This document shows, piece by piece, positions 1-6,322 of a stretch of DNA of 7,060 nt (the first letter of the stretch is position 1; every line of letters begins with the position of its first letter). The stretch covers positions 1 to 7,060 of the forward strand of contig CAKVNP010000107.1 of assembly GCA_934777095.1 (NCBI GenBank). The letters are read 5' to 3'. A program made the translations under genes and the position numbers. Origin of the DNA: an uncultured Clostridium sp. (GTDB lineage: Bacteria > Bacillota > Clostridia > Clostridiales > Clostridiaceae). The notes under the pieces were generated by a model that had not been told where the DNA came from, did no database searches, and saw nothing but the letters and a program-made list of their open reading frames with translations.

Positions 1-50
1 AGAACCTATTTTAATAGATTCTCTTTTTTGAGTGTCTACTATATAGGTTC
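1..50. terminator. Imperfect hairpin downstream of the xyl operon, possible terminator
   Basis: GAACCTAT (2-9) is an exact inverted repeat of ATAGGTTC (43-50). Nested inside is a second stem, TAGA..CTC (15-23) against GAG..TCTA (30-38), with a six-T loop. It lies about 60 nt past the stop of the isomerase gene, where an operon terminator would be expected. However, the bases that would form a leftward U-tract lie beyond the window edge, and the rightward side (CATTTTAAAA) is a poor U-tract. An operator, or a terminator of an unseen neighbour, is equally possible. Confidence 0.35.
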
Positions 51-109
51 CATTTTAAAAATATAGCTTCTTTTTTATAATTATTTGGAGCCATTTAAGT
101 AAAAAGCGT

Positions 110-1591
110 CTACTCAAATGGGTTTTCTGTCTTATAAAGCATTCCTTTTGGTTGATTAAAGCCTACATTCTTAACTCCCAAATAATTGAATAAGCTAAAG
201 ATGGCTTTTCCATAATGTCCAAATGCAACTGCTCCATGATGTGGATATCTATTTTGAATTAATACATGTCTATAGAATCTTTCCATTTCAGGTATTGCAA
301 ATATACCTATTGCACCAAATGATTTAGTAGGTACTGGTAATACTTCTCCTTCAGCAACATATGCTGTTAGTTCTGCATCTGCATTGCTTTGTAATCTGAA
401 GAAAGTAATTTCACCTGGAACTATATCTCCTTCAAGAGTTCCTCTTGTTATATTTGGTTCTTGATTAGGTTCTAAGCTTCTTGCCATAATCATTTGATTT
501 TTCATTGTATGGCTTCTTAATTTACAAGCTGGTGTATTTCCACAGTGGAATCCCATAAATGTATCGCTTAAAGTATAATCAAATTTACCCTTAATATCAT
601 TATTATATAAATCAGCTGGTACAGTATTATTAATATCTAATAAAGTTGGTGCATCTTCACTTATACAAGCTCCAATATATTCACTAACTGCTCCATAAAT
701 ATCAACTTCACAAGCAACTGGAATTCCCTTAGCTGTTAAACGGCTATTAACATAGCAAGGAACAAAGCCAAATTGTGTTTGGAATGATGGCCAGCATTTA
801 TTAGCAAATACTACATATTCCCTTGATCCTTTATGACCTTCTAACCAATCTAATAATGTAATTTCATATTGAGCTAATTTAGGAAGGATTCCTGGCATCT
901 TATTTCCTTCACCTAACTCTTTTTCCATATCTGCTATTACTTCTGGTATACGTGGATCATTTGCATGTTCATTAAATGCAGCAAATAAATCTAATTCAGA
1001 ATTTTCTTCTATTTCAATACCTAAATTATATAATTGTTTTATAGGTGCATTACATGCTAAGAAATCTTGTGGTCTAGGTCCAAATGAAATTACTTTTAAA
1101 TTTGATAAACCATTTAAAGCCCTTGCTACTGGTGCAAACTCATGTATCATTTCTGCTACTTCTGAAGCACTTCCTACTGGGTATTCTGGAATATATGCTT
1201 TAATATTTCTAAGAGCTAAATTATAGCTTGCATTTAGCATTCCACAATAAGCATCTCCTCTTCCACCTACTAAATTATCGCCAGTTTCTTCAGCTGCTGC
1301 TACAAACATTACTGGTCCACCAAATTCTTTTGCTAATAAAGTTTCTGGAGTTTCTGGTCCAAAGTTTCCTAGGTAAACTACTAAAGCGTTAACTCCTGCT
1401 TCTTTTACTTCAGCTAAAGCTTGTCTCATATGCACTTCATTTTCAATTGTTACTGGACATTCATATATATCTCCATAAGTTTCCTTATAGGCAGCTACTA
1501 CAGCTTTTCTTCTATTTGTAGAAAGCTCCATTGGAAAACAGTCACGGCTTACTGCCACAATTCCTAATTTTAATTCTGGTATATTCATCAT
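110..1591 (-). CDS. xylA-II: L-fucose/L-arabinose isomerase-family protein, probable D-xylose isomerase (XylA-II type)
   Basis: This is probably a cytosolic, metal-dependent aldose-ketose isomerase converting D-xylose to D-xylulose for the adjacent kinase. The 493-residue protein has the superfamily layout: an N-terminal Rossmann-like part (SRDCFPME near 15-22, VVYLGNFGPE near 71-80) and a C-terminal catalytic part. CEVDIYGA (E295) and LLDINN (D319) are 24 residues apart, the same spacing as the E. coli FucI metal ligands E337 and D361 as I recall them. A late HHG (H451-H452) could supply the His ligand. It is unrelated to classical XylA, which is a TIM barrel. The start is the ATG at 1591 (M-M-N-I-P), because an SD ends 7 nt before it; the open frame extends to an ATG at 1612, but that would place the SD inside the gene. 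It is the last gene of the operon, 41 nt after the DUF4867 gene. The family is sure. The substrate is inferred from xylB/xylR context and a similar C. acetobutylicum locus; lyxose, arabinose or fucose activity is not excluded. Confidence 0.85.
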   Translation of the reverse strand: MMNIPELKLGIVAVSRDCFPMELSTNRRKAVVAAYKETYGDIYECPVTIENEVHMRQALAEVKEAGVNALVVYLGNFGPETPETLLAKEFGGPVMFVAAAEETGDNLVGGRGDAYCGMLNASYNLALRNIKAYIPEYPVGSASEVAEMIHEFAPVARALNGLSNLKVISFGPRPQDFLACNAPIKQLYNLGIEIEENSELDLFAAFNEHANDPRIPEVIADMEKELGEGNKMPGILPKLAQYEITLLDWLEGHKGSREYVVFANKCWPSFQTQFGFVPCYVNSRLTAKGIPVACEVDIYGAVSEYIGACISEDAPTLLDINNTVPADLYNNDIKGKFDYTLSDTFMGFHCGNTPACKLRSHTMKNQMIMARSLEPNQEPNITRGTLEGDIVPGEITFFRLQSNADAELTAYVAEGEVLPVPTKSFGAIGIFAIPEMERFYRHVLIQNRYPHHGAVAFGHYGKAIFSLFNYLGVKNVGFNQPKGMLYKTENPFE

Positions 1592-1598
1592 ATCTTTT

Positions 1599-1604
1599 CC
1601 CTCC
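1599..1604 (-). promoter_or_regulatory. Ribosome binding site fixing the isomerase start
   Basis: On the minus strand GGAGGG is followed by 7 nt and then ATGATG (1591-1586). This is the only SD-like sequence near the gene's 5' end. It lies downstream of the ATG at 1612, so that longer start is unlikely. Confidence 0.8.
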
Positions 1605-1632
1605 AAATTCATTCAATATCTATATATATTTT

Positions 1633-2253
1633 TTATACCCTTAAATTTTTACCCTTTAAACCTATAAATGCACCTTGTTCCTTTAAATCTGTATCTGGAT
1701 GACCTATTAACCATTTATTTTTAGCAAATAATAATGCATCCTCGCCATTTTTCTCTATCTCAGCTGCTAATTCTGTATTAGTGTCTTTTGGTAATACTAC
1801 AACACATTTAAAGCCGCTATCTTTTACATTGCATGGTGCATAGTGTAAAGTTGTTGCAAAGACTTCAATAATTGTTCCTTGTGGAACCAAAAAAGCTTCA
1901 ATTTTTTCAGTATCATAAGAAAAGTCATCTTCTATATCCTGTTCACAGCCTAATAATAATATTAAATCTGTAACTGCTATATTTATTTCAGAAGAACGAT
2001 GATATTCAACTGCATTTAATAAATGATTATTACCATTACAATAACCAATTTGAATATCTAATCCTCCAAATTCTCTATTTTTTAAATCCTCTGCAATTTT
2101 TATATTTTCTAAAAATTCTATTGATGGCTCATAAACTACACCATCAGGAAGTGGAGTATCCTGCATTTTTAAAAGTATTTCAGCTAAATCATAATTTTCT
2201 AATACTCTACCATATTTTTTAAACTCTTTTGAATTTACTTCCCTAATGACCAT
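1633..2253 (-). CDS. DUF4867 family protein, cupin-like, unknown function
   Basis: This 206-residue soluble protein has no signal peptide or membrane segment. I recognise it as DUF4867-like, a family often seen beside fucose-isomerase-like genes. Cupin-like features are visible: EYHRSSE (H85, E89) resembles the first metal-binding motif, and VPQGT (P124, G126) followed by LHYAPC (H137) resembles the second. A metal-binding beta-barrel acting on a sugar or sugar phosphate is therefore plausible, but the reaction is unknown. The C-terminal part (KNKWLIGHPDT and the GAFIGLKGKNL end) is not assigned. The ATG at 2253 is preferred over the GTG at 2262, because that GTG forms part of the SD itself. 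The gene starts 13 nt after the xylR stop and 41 nt before the isomerase, so translation is tightly linked. An accessory sugar epimerase, mutarotase or isomerase role is inference from fold and context only. Confidence 0.8.
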   Translation of the reverse strand: MVIREVNSKEFKKYGRVLENYDLAEILLKMQDTPLPDGVVYEPSIEFLENIKIAEDLKNREFGGLDIQIGYCNGNNHLLNAVEYHRSSEINIAVTDLILLLGCEQDIEDDFSYDTEKIEAFLVPQGTIIEVFATTLHYAPCNVKDSGFKCVVVLPKDTNTELAAEIEKNGEDALLFAKNKWLIGHPDTDLKEQGAFIGLKGKNLRV

Positions 2254-2257
2254 AAAA

Positions 2258-2265
2258 CTCACCCC
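2258..2265 (-). promoter_or_regulatory. Ribosome binding site for the DUF4867 gene
   Basis: GGGGTGAG on the minus strand is followed by TTTT and the ATG at 2253. The in-frame GTG at 2262 lies within this motif and has no SD of its own, so it is a decoy start. Confidence 0.7.
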
Positions 2266-2266
2266 G

Positions 2267-3412
2267 TTATATTTTTAAATATTCTTCAATTGGGACCATT
2301 GCTGAACCAATCAAATAAGACTCCTTATATTTTGTTACCTTTACTTCATACTTATATCTATCAGTAAATATATTTTCTTTATATATTACCTCTTTTAAAT
2401 CATTAAATTTTGTGATTAATAATGAATTTATTTCTCCACCTAAAACTATGCAATTAGGATCTAGTAACATCATTAAATTGGCTATTCCTATACCAAGTGT
2501 ATTAATATATTCGTTTAATGCTGTTTCTGCACTGCTGTTATAATTATTTATCTCATTTATAAACTCATCAGTTGAAGTAATTTTTACTTCTGAAAGTTCA
2601 TTATATAAATCAACCAATGCATTTTTTGAGGCATATGCCTCGAAGCACCCGCATTTGCCACACTTACACTGCTTACCATTAATTGCAATCTTAGTATGTC
2701 CCATTTCTCCGGAAGCATTATTACCTCCTCGATATATTTTACCGTCAATGATTATTCCAACGCCTAAGCCATCAGTTATTGAAACATATATTAAGTTTTC
2801 AACATTCTTTTTACTATTTAAAAATTCATAATAAGCTGAAAGATTTGCCTCATTATCAACATATATAGGTACATTTAAATATTTAAATTCGCTGACAATA
2901 TCAAATTCCTTAGCATTTAGCAAATAACAATACTTAATAATACCTGTCTCTGAATCTACTGTTCCTGGAATAGATATTCCTATACCTAAAAGCTTTTCAC
3001 TTTCAATATGATATTTAGATAGAATATCTTCAATATTCTCCTTCACTTTAACAATTATGTTTTCTATTCCATTGTTAGAGTGTTTTATATTCACCTCATC
3101 AATTAATTGCTTTTTAATATTTAATAAAACTATTTTGATATTTTCAGGTGTAAGTGCTATTCCAATTGAATATCTTGAATTATCAATTAATTTAATGGCC
3201 ATTGCCTTTCTGCCGCCAGTTGATTCTAATTGCCCTACCTCTTCAACTATGCCCTGATCTCTTAATTCATTAATATTAGTAGAAACTGTTGTAATACTTA
3301 TATCTAACGCCCTTGAGATTTCTAATTTAGAAACTTCCTCTTTTTCTAGCAGAAGCCCTATTATTTTTTTCCTATTGATTTCTTTTATTTTACTTTGATT
3401 TATGTCTTTCAA
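2267..3412 (-). CDS. xylR: ROK-family transcriptional regulator, xylose repressor XylR
   Basis: The protein has 381 residues, typical of ROK repressors of the XylR/NagC type. Residues about 12-60 form a winged helix-turn-helix (KLEISRALDISITTVSTNINEL is its core), followed by TGGRKA at 65-70, as in NagC/Mlc/XylR proteins. The ROK domain begins near 81. It shows GIGISIPG (143-150), VDNEAN (185-190), GEMGH (235-239) and the zinc site formed by H239, C249, C251 and C256. A late VLGGEI lies at 323-328. ROK repressors bind DNA in the absence of their sugar and are released by it. Here the ligand is probably xylose, because the gene lies between xylB and the isomerase. Lying inside the operon it probably represses, it should be autoregulated. 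The start is TTG, 12 nt after AAGGAG; no ATG occurs before residue 71. Confidence 0.88.
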   Translation of the reverse strand: MKDINQSKIKEINRKKIIGLLLEKEEVSKLEISRALDISITTVSTNINELRDQGIVEEVGQLESTGGRKAMAIKLIDNSRYSIGIALTPENIKIVLLNIKKQLIDEVNIKHSNNGIENIIVKVKENIEDILSKYHIESEKLLGIGISIPGTVDSETGIIKYCYLLNAKEFDIVSEFKYLNVPIYVDNEANLSAYYEFLNSKKNVENLIYVSITDGLGVGIIIDGKIYRGGNNASGEMGHTKIAINGKQCKCGKCGCFEAYASKNALVDLYNELSEVKITSTDEFINEINNYNSSAETALNEYINTLGIGIANLMMLLDPNCIVLGGEINSLLITKFNDLKEVIYKENIFTDRYKYEVKVTKYKESYLIGSAMVPIEEYLKI

Positions 3413-3424
3413 AATTAATGTCGA

Positions 3425-3430
3425 CTCCTT
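3425..3430 (-). promoter_or_regulatory. Ribosome binding site of xylR, long spacing to a TTG start
   Basis: AAGGAG on the minus strand lies 12 nt before the TTG at 3412. The long spacer and weak start codon suggest that the repressor is made at a lower rate than its operon partners. An ATT codon directly before the TTG (9 nt from the SD) is a less likely start. Confidence 0.6.
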
Positions 3431-3440
3431 TTAAATTAAT

Positions 3441-4943
3441 TTAGATGTCTTTTATCTTTGGATATAGAGAATTGTATACTTTATATACCTTCATATATTC
3501 TTCATGAGTATCTTTATTAGGTGTTACCTTATCTTGTCCTTTAATTATTTTATTACATGCGTCTTCTACAGATGGATATATACCAGTACCTACTGCTGCA
3601 AGTATTGCAACTCCTAATGCTGGTCCTTCTGATGCTTTTACTGTTGTTAATGAATAGCCAAATATATCTGATAATATCTGCCTCCAAACTTCGCTTTCAG
3701 CACCACCTCCACTTACTCTTATATCATGAATATTGACATTCATATCTTCAATGATATCTAAACAATTCTTTAAACTAAAGCTTACTCCTTCTAATATGCT
3801 TCTAATAAAATCATCATGATTATTTATTAAAGATACACCTAAGAATCCGCCTTTAACATTAGGGTCTAAGTGTGGAGTCCTTTCGCCCATTAAATATGGC
3901 AGATAAATTACTCCATTAGCTCCTGGCTTAGATTGAGCAGCTTTTGCTGTTAATACATCATAAATATTTAATTTATTCTCTTTGCAGTCTTCAATTTCCT
4001 TTTGACAGAATGTTTCTTTAAACCATTTAAAAGAAAGCCCTGCTCCCTGAGTTACTCCCATTACATGCCACTTACCAGGAACAGCATGACATAAAGTATG
4101 AACTCTTCCACCATTATCAAATCTTGGTGTATCAGTAGAAGCAAATACTACTCCTGATGATCCTATTACAGTGGAAATAATGCCTTCAGAAACAATTCCG
4201 TTTCCAATAGCTCCAGCTGCTTGATCTCCAGCACCACCTACTACCGCTGTACCTTCTGCAAGCCCTGTAATTTCAGCTGTTTCTTTAGTAACATATCCAC
4301 TTACAACTACTGATTCATATACAGGTGCTAAAATATTTTTATCTATTTCTAATTCATTTAATAATTCTGTGCTCCAATCTCTAGAATTTATATCAAGCAT
4401 CTGCATTCCACTAGCATCTGAAACTTCTGTGGCAAATACATTTGTTAATCTAAATCTAATGTAATCTTTTGGAAGTAATATCTTTTTGATTTTTTTATAA
4501 TTTTCTGGTTCATTATTCCTAACCCATAATAGCTTTGATAAAGTAAAACCTGTCATAGCTGGGTTTCCTGTAATTGAGATAAGTCTTTCCCTACCTATTT
4601 TTTCTGTAATATATTCACATTCCTTTTCAGTTCTTTGATCACACCATATTATTGAATTTCGAATAACTTGATTATTTTCATCCACTAAAACTAGTCCATG
4701 CATTTGCCCACTAAGTCCAATTCCTTTAATATCATTGCATGATACTCCGCTATTTTTAATTACGTCTTTTATTCCCTCTACACAAGCTTTCCACCAATCT
4801 TCTGGATTTTGTTCTGCCCAGCCTACTTTAGGTTGAAATAGCTCATATCCATAAGTTGCAGTCTTAATAGTATTTCCATTTTCATCAAACAATGCTGTTT
4901 TAGTTCCTGATGTACCAATGTCTAATCCTAATAAATATCTCAT
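3441..4943 (-). CDS. xylB: Xylulokinase (FGGY carbohydrate kinase)
   Basis: This enzyme phosphorylates D-xylulose with ATP to give D-xylulose 5-phosphate, the entry point to the pentose phosphate or phosphoketolase route. The 500 residues cover both FGGY domains. The N-terminal phosphate-binding loop is GLDIGTSGTK (6-15). GWAEQNPEDWW (41-51) follows, then SGQMHG (78-83), the substrate-binding motif characteristic of xylulokinases. WCDQR is at 100-104. The catalytic base is probably D240 in GGAGDQAAGAIG. The C-terminal domain has GERTPHLDP (353-361), GGFLG and the adenosine-site glycines SGGGAESEVWRQILSD (411-426). Length is close to E. coli XylB (484). It is the first gene of the operon. A strong SD (ACCTCC on the plus strand, 4949-4954) sits 5 nt before the ATG. 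Another pentulokinase is possible but less likely given QMHG and the XylR neighbour. Confidence 0.93.
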   Translation of the reverse strand: MRYLLGLDIGTSGTKTALFDENGNTIKTATYGYELFQPKVGWAEQNPEDWWKACVEGIKDVIKNSGVSCNDIKGIGLSGQMHGLVLVDENNQVIRNSIIWCDQRTEKECEYITEKIGRERLISITGNPAMTGFTLSKLLWVRNNEPENYKKIKKILLPKDYIRFRLTNVFATEVSDASGMQMLDINSRDWSTELLNELEIDKNILAPVYESVVVSGYVTKETAEITGLAEGTAVVGGAGDQAAGAIGNGIVSEGIISTVIGSSGVVFASTDTPRFDNGGRVHTLCHAVPGKWHVMGVTQGAGLSFKWFKETFCQKEIEDCKENKLNIYDVLTAKAAQSKPGANGVIYLPYLMGERTPHLDPNVKGGFLGVSLINNHDDFIRSILEGVSFSLKNCLDIIEDMNVNIHDIRVSGGGAESEVWRQILSDIFGYSLTTVKASEGPALGVAILAAVGTGIYPSVEDACNKIIKGQDKVTPNKDTHEEYMKVYKVYNSLYPKIKDI

Positions 4944-4966
4944 GTTATACCTCCGTATACTTATTA

Positions 4967-4989
4967 AAAAACTTTTTAAAACTGTTTTT
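4967..4989. promoter_or_regulatory. Candidate XylR operator overlapping the start of transcription
   Basis: This 23-bp imperfect palindrome has the form AAAAAC-nn-TTT-n-AAA-nn-GTTTTT, with 18 of 23 positions symmetric. It starts just after the predicted +1 of the xylB promoter, so a bound repressor would block initiation or early elongation. Part of it (AAACTTTTT, 3 nt, ACTGTTTTT) recurs upstream of the promoter. Assignment to XylR rests on position and symmetry; binding is not shown. Confidence 0.55.
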
Positions 4990-4997
4990 ATAAGTAT

Positions 4998-5026
4998 ATT
5001 TTATACCTATATTTTCCAGTTTTCAA
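4998..5026 (-). promoter_or_regulatory. Sigma-A-type promoter of the xylB-xylR-DUF4867-xylA-II operon
   Basis: On the minus strand, -35 TTGAAA (5026-5021) and -10 TAAAAT (5003-4998) are separated by exactly 17 nt. The predicted start is near 4991, giving a leader of about 48 nt. No comparable promoter is obvious in the short gaps within the operon. Confidence 0.65.
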
Positions 5027-5027
5027 T

Positions 5028-5056
5028 AGTTTTTTGTAAACTTTTTCACTGTTTTT
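5028..5056. promoter_or_regulatory. Second candidate XylR operator cluster, upstream of the -35
   Basis: A perfect inverted repeat AGTTT-N5-AAACT occupies 5028-5042. Overlapping it, AAACTTTTT (5038-5046), one base, and ACTGTTTTT (5048-5056) repeat the two blocks of the downstream operator (4969-4977 and 4981-4989), with the spacer shortened from 3 to 1. The AGTTT/AAACT arms resemble those of the Bacillus xyl operator as I remember it. Two sites flanking the promoter would allow cooperative or looping repression; this is inferred. Confidence 0.45.
5035..5048 (-). promoter_or_regulatory. Candidate CcpA cre site (one mismatch)
   Basis: The minus strand reads TGAAAAAGTTTACA. It matches the cre consensus TGWAARCGYTWNCW everywhere except that the central C is A. 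The central CG is usually the best conserved part, so this is only a candidate. Its position just upstream of the -35 and inside the operator cluster fits catabolite repression of a pentose operon. Confidence 0.35.
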
Positions 5057-5061
5057 TATTA

Positions 5062-5095
5062 AAAAAAGACAATGTGGATACACATTGCCTTTTTT
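5062..5095 (-). terminator. Intrinsic terminator after the TraX-family gene
   Basis: CAATGTG (5070-5076) and CACATTG (5081-5087) enclose a 4-nt loop. The stem is extended by AAAAAAG against CTTTTTT. Read leftward, the one odd pair (5069/5088) is a G-U wobble, giving a continuous 15-bp stem ending in a run of T. Read rightward the same pair is an A-C mismatch. It therefore best serves the leftward gene, whose stop is 50 nt upstream, and shields the xyl promoter from read-through. Confidence 0.85.
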
Positions 5096-5144
5096 AAGTT
5101 CTTCTATAATTCAATATAAAACTATTATTATCTGACTTTTATAT

Positions 5145-5891
5145 TTATATATATAATTTAAGCAATCCTAAGATTAATAAGTGAGCTGGGTAAAAAATAT
5201 AAAATACCCATTTAGAAAACTTCTTATGCTTTACAGCAAATTCCCCCTTTTGTCCATTATAAAAATATAATATAGGCAGTGCTAAAATCATACCTAATTG
5301 AAATAACTGTGAATATATATATTGAGCTTGTCCTGATAACAATGGTAAGCCAACAACTACTAATATACTAATAATAATATGTCCGATAGCCTGCTTTTTA
5401 AAATCACCCCTGAACTTTTCAAAATTCAGCACCATTAATATGGTAATACACATCCAGTCGCCGAACATAGCTAAAAGGCATAAAGCAAGTATAGCTAAAA
5501 TTTTTAATGGCTTACTTTTTATATTATTATAGGCTACTAATGCTAGCAAACCTAATAATAGGGTATATATTACTCCTGTATTTCCAAACAAACTAATATA
5601 TCCTGTCTCAAAAAATACAAATGGAAGGTGCGAAACTATTGCAAATATAGCCATCCTTAAAATATAATTTTCAATATTTTTTGTATGGTGATATCCTTCA
5701 ACGATAAAAAAACACATTATTGAAGCTGTTATTCTACCTATAATATGCATTCCCTGACCTAATACAGAATAAGTAGGTACAAATGCCCATGCTACATGAT
5801 CTATTAACATTGCAGCTATTGCTATAAATTTAATTGTTGTTGCATCCAGACCCTTAAGCTTTTTCTCTTGCTCTATTATTACTTCTCCCAC
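5145..5891 (-). CDS. TraX-family integral membrane protein (probable acyltransferase)
   Basis: This is a polytopic membrane protein of about 248 residues with eight or nine hydrophobic segments. TraX proteins are named after the F-plasmid pilin N-acetylase and belong to the broad membrane acyltransferase group. Most chromosomal copies in Firmicutes have no known substrate. Visible family features are KGLDATTIK (about 13-21), MLIDHVAWAF with D31-H32, GRITASIMCFFIVEGYHHTKN (about 52-72, split by a membrane helix) and a late FYIFYPAHLL. No pilin or conjugation gene lies nearby, so pilin acetylation should not be assumed. The open frame continues to an ATG at 5930, which has no SD and adds a non-family-like extension. 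The GTG at 5891 has a purine-rich SD-like AAGGGAAGTGG just before it and is preferred, but not certain. The gene is transcribed alone and ends at the terminator at 5062-5095. Confidence 0.82.
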   Translation of the reverse strand: MGEVIIEQEKKLKGLDATTIKFIAIAAMLIDHVAWAFVPTYSVLGQGMHIIGRITASIMCFFIVEGYHHTKNIENYILRMAIFAIVSHLPFVFFETGYISLFGNTGVIYTLLLGLLALVAYNNIKSKPLKILAILALCLLAMFGDWMCITILMVLNFEKFRGDFKKQAIGHIIISILVVVGLPLLSGQAQYIYSQLFQLGMILALPILYFYNGQKGEFAVKHKKFSKWVFYIFYPAHLLILGLLKLYI

Positions 5892-5961
5892 AAAACCACT
5901 TCCCTTTATTTTATATACACATTTTACCATATTATTTGTTGTTTTAGATGATAATTAACGT

Positions 5962-5990
5962 TTTTTACTGTATAATTTAAAATATGTAAA
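5962..5990 (-). promoter_or_regulatory. Candidate promoter of the TraX-family gene
   Basis: On the minus strand, TTTACA (5990-5985) is followed after 17 nt by TAAAAA (5967-5962). The -35 matches 5 of 6 consensus bases and the -10 matches 4 of 6. A start near 5955 leaves about 64 nt of leader to the GTG at 5891. It overlaps the rightward -10 at 5971-5976. Confidence 0.35.
5971..5976 (+). promoter_or_regulatory. -10 box of the small lipoprotein gene
   Basis: A perfect TATAAT lies 44 nt before the ATG at 6020. The -35 position (ATGATA at 17-nt spacing) is poor, so the promoter may be weak or need an activator. It is interleaved with the candidate leftward promoter. Confidence 0.45.
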
Positions 5991-6019
5991 TTGTATGTGT
6001 AATCATAAGGAGAATTATT

Positions 6020-6322
6020 ATGTGCAGATATAAAATTATTTTATTGCTGCTTATAAGCTTATGTATAAATCTTGTATGTTGTAATAATACTTCTAATAAA
6101 AATCAAACTACCTCTGATCCTATAAATTTATCTAACGAGAAAAAAGATACAACAAGTGAATATGTAATCAATACCACAAATAATTATATAATTAATAAAC
6201 ATGAATTAAACATAGGTGATAATAGTAAACATATAACTGATTTGGCTGCACGTAATAATGCTATTGTTGCGGAATATATAAACTCTATCGATTATATTAA
6301 GAACTTTTGTATAATAAACTAG
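6020..6322 (+). CDS. Small Asn-rich putative lipoprotein, unknown function
   Basis: The protein has 100 residues. It starts with a short basic stretch and a hydrophobic core (MCRYKIILLLLISLCINLVCC), followed by a very polar Asn/Thr/Ser/Lys-rich region. Cys20-Cys21 end the hydrophobic part like a lipobox (LVC-C), although Cys at -1 is atypical, so anchoring by signal peptidase II is likely but not certain. AAGGAG lies 7 nt before the ATG, a strong SD, and a TATAAT box is further upstream. The rest (near ELNIGDNSKHITDLAARNN) matches no family I recognise. It could be complete, or an eroded N-terminal fragment of a longer lipoprotein: the codons after the TAG show no continuing open frame. It forms a same-direction pair with the next lipoprotein gene. 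Confidence 0.65.
   Translation: MCRYKIILLLLISLCINLVCCNNTSNKNQTTSDPINLSNEKKDTTSEYVINTTNNYIINKHELNIGDNSKHITDLAARNNAIVAEYINSIDYIKNFCIIN

Noticed and set aside
3057..3257. A 66-codon open frame on the plus strand
   Set aside because: It lies wholly within xylR on the opposite strand, has no convincing SD, and the xylR frame is clearly a real ROK protein. It is a shadow frame.
4944..4992. Possible riboswitch or attenuator in the xylB leader
   Set aside because: The predicted leader is only about 48 nt and contains just the operator-like palindrome and SD. There is no room for an aptamer and no U-tract terminator before the start codon.
5892..5930. Thirteen-codon N-terminal extension of the TraX-family protein from the ATG at 5930
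   Set aside because: There is no SD before that ATG, and the added residues are unlike the usual short N-terminus before KGLDATT. The start at 5891 is preferred, though the ATG is not strictly excluded.
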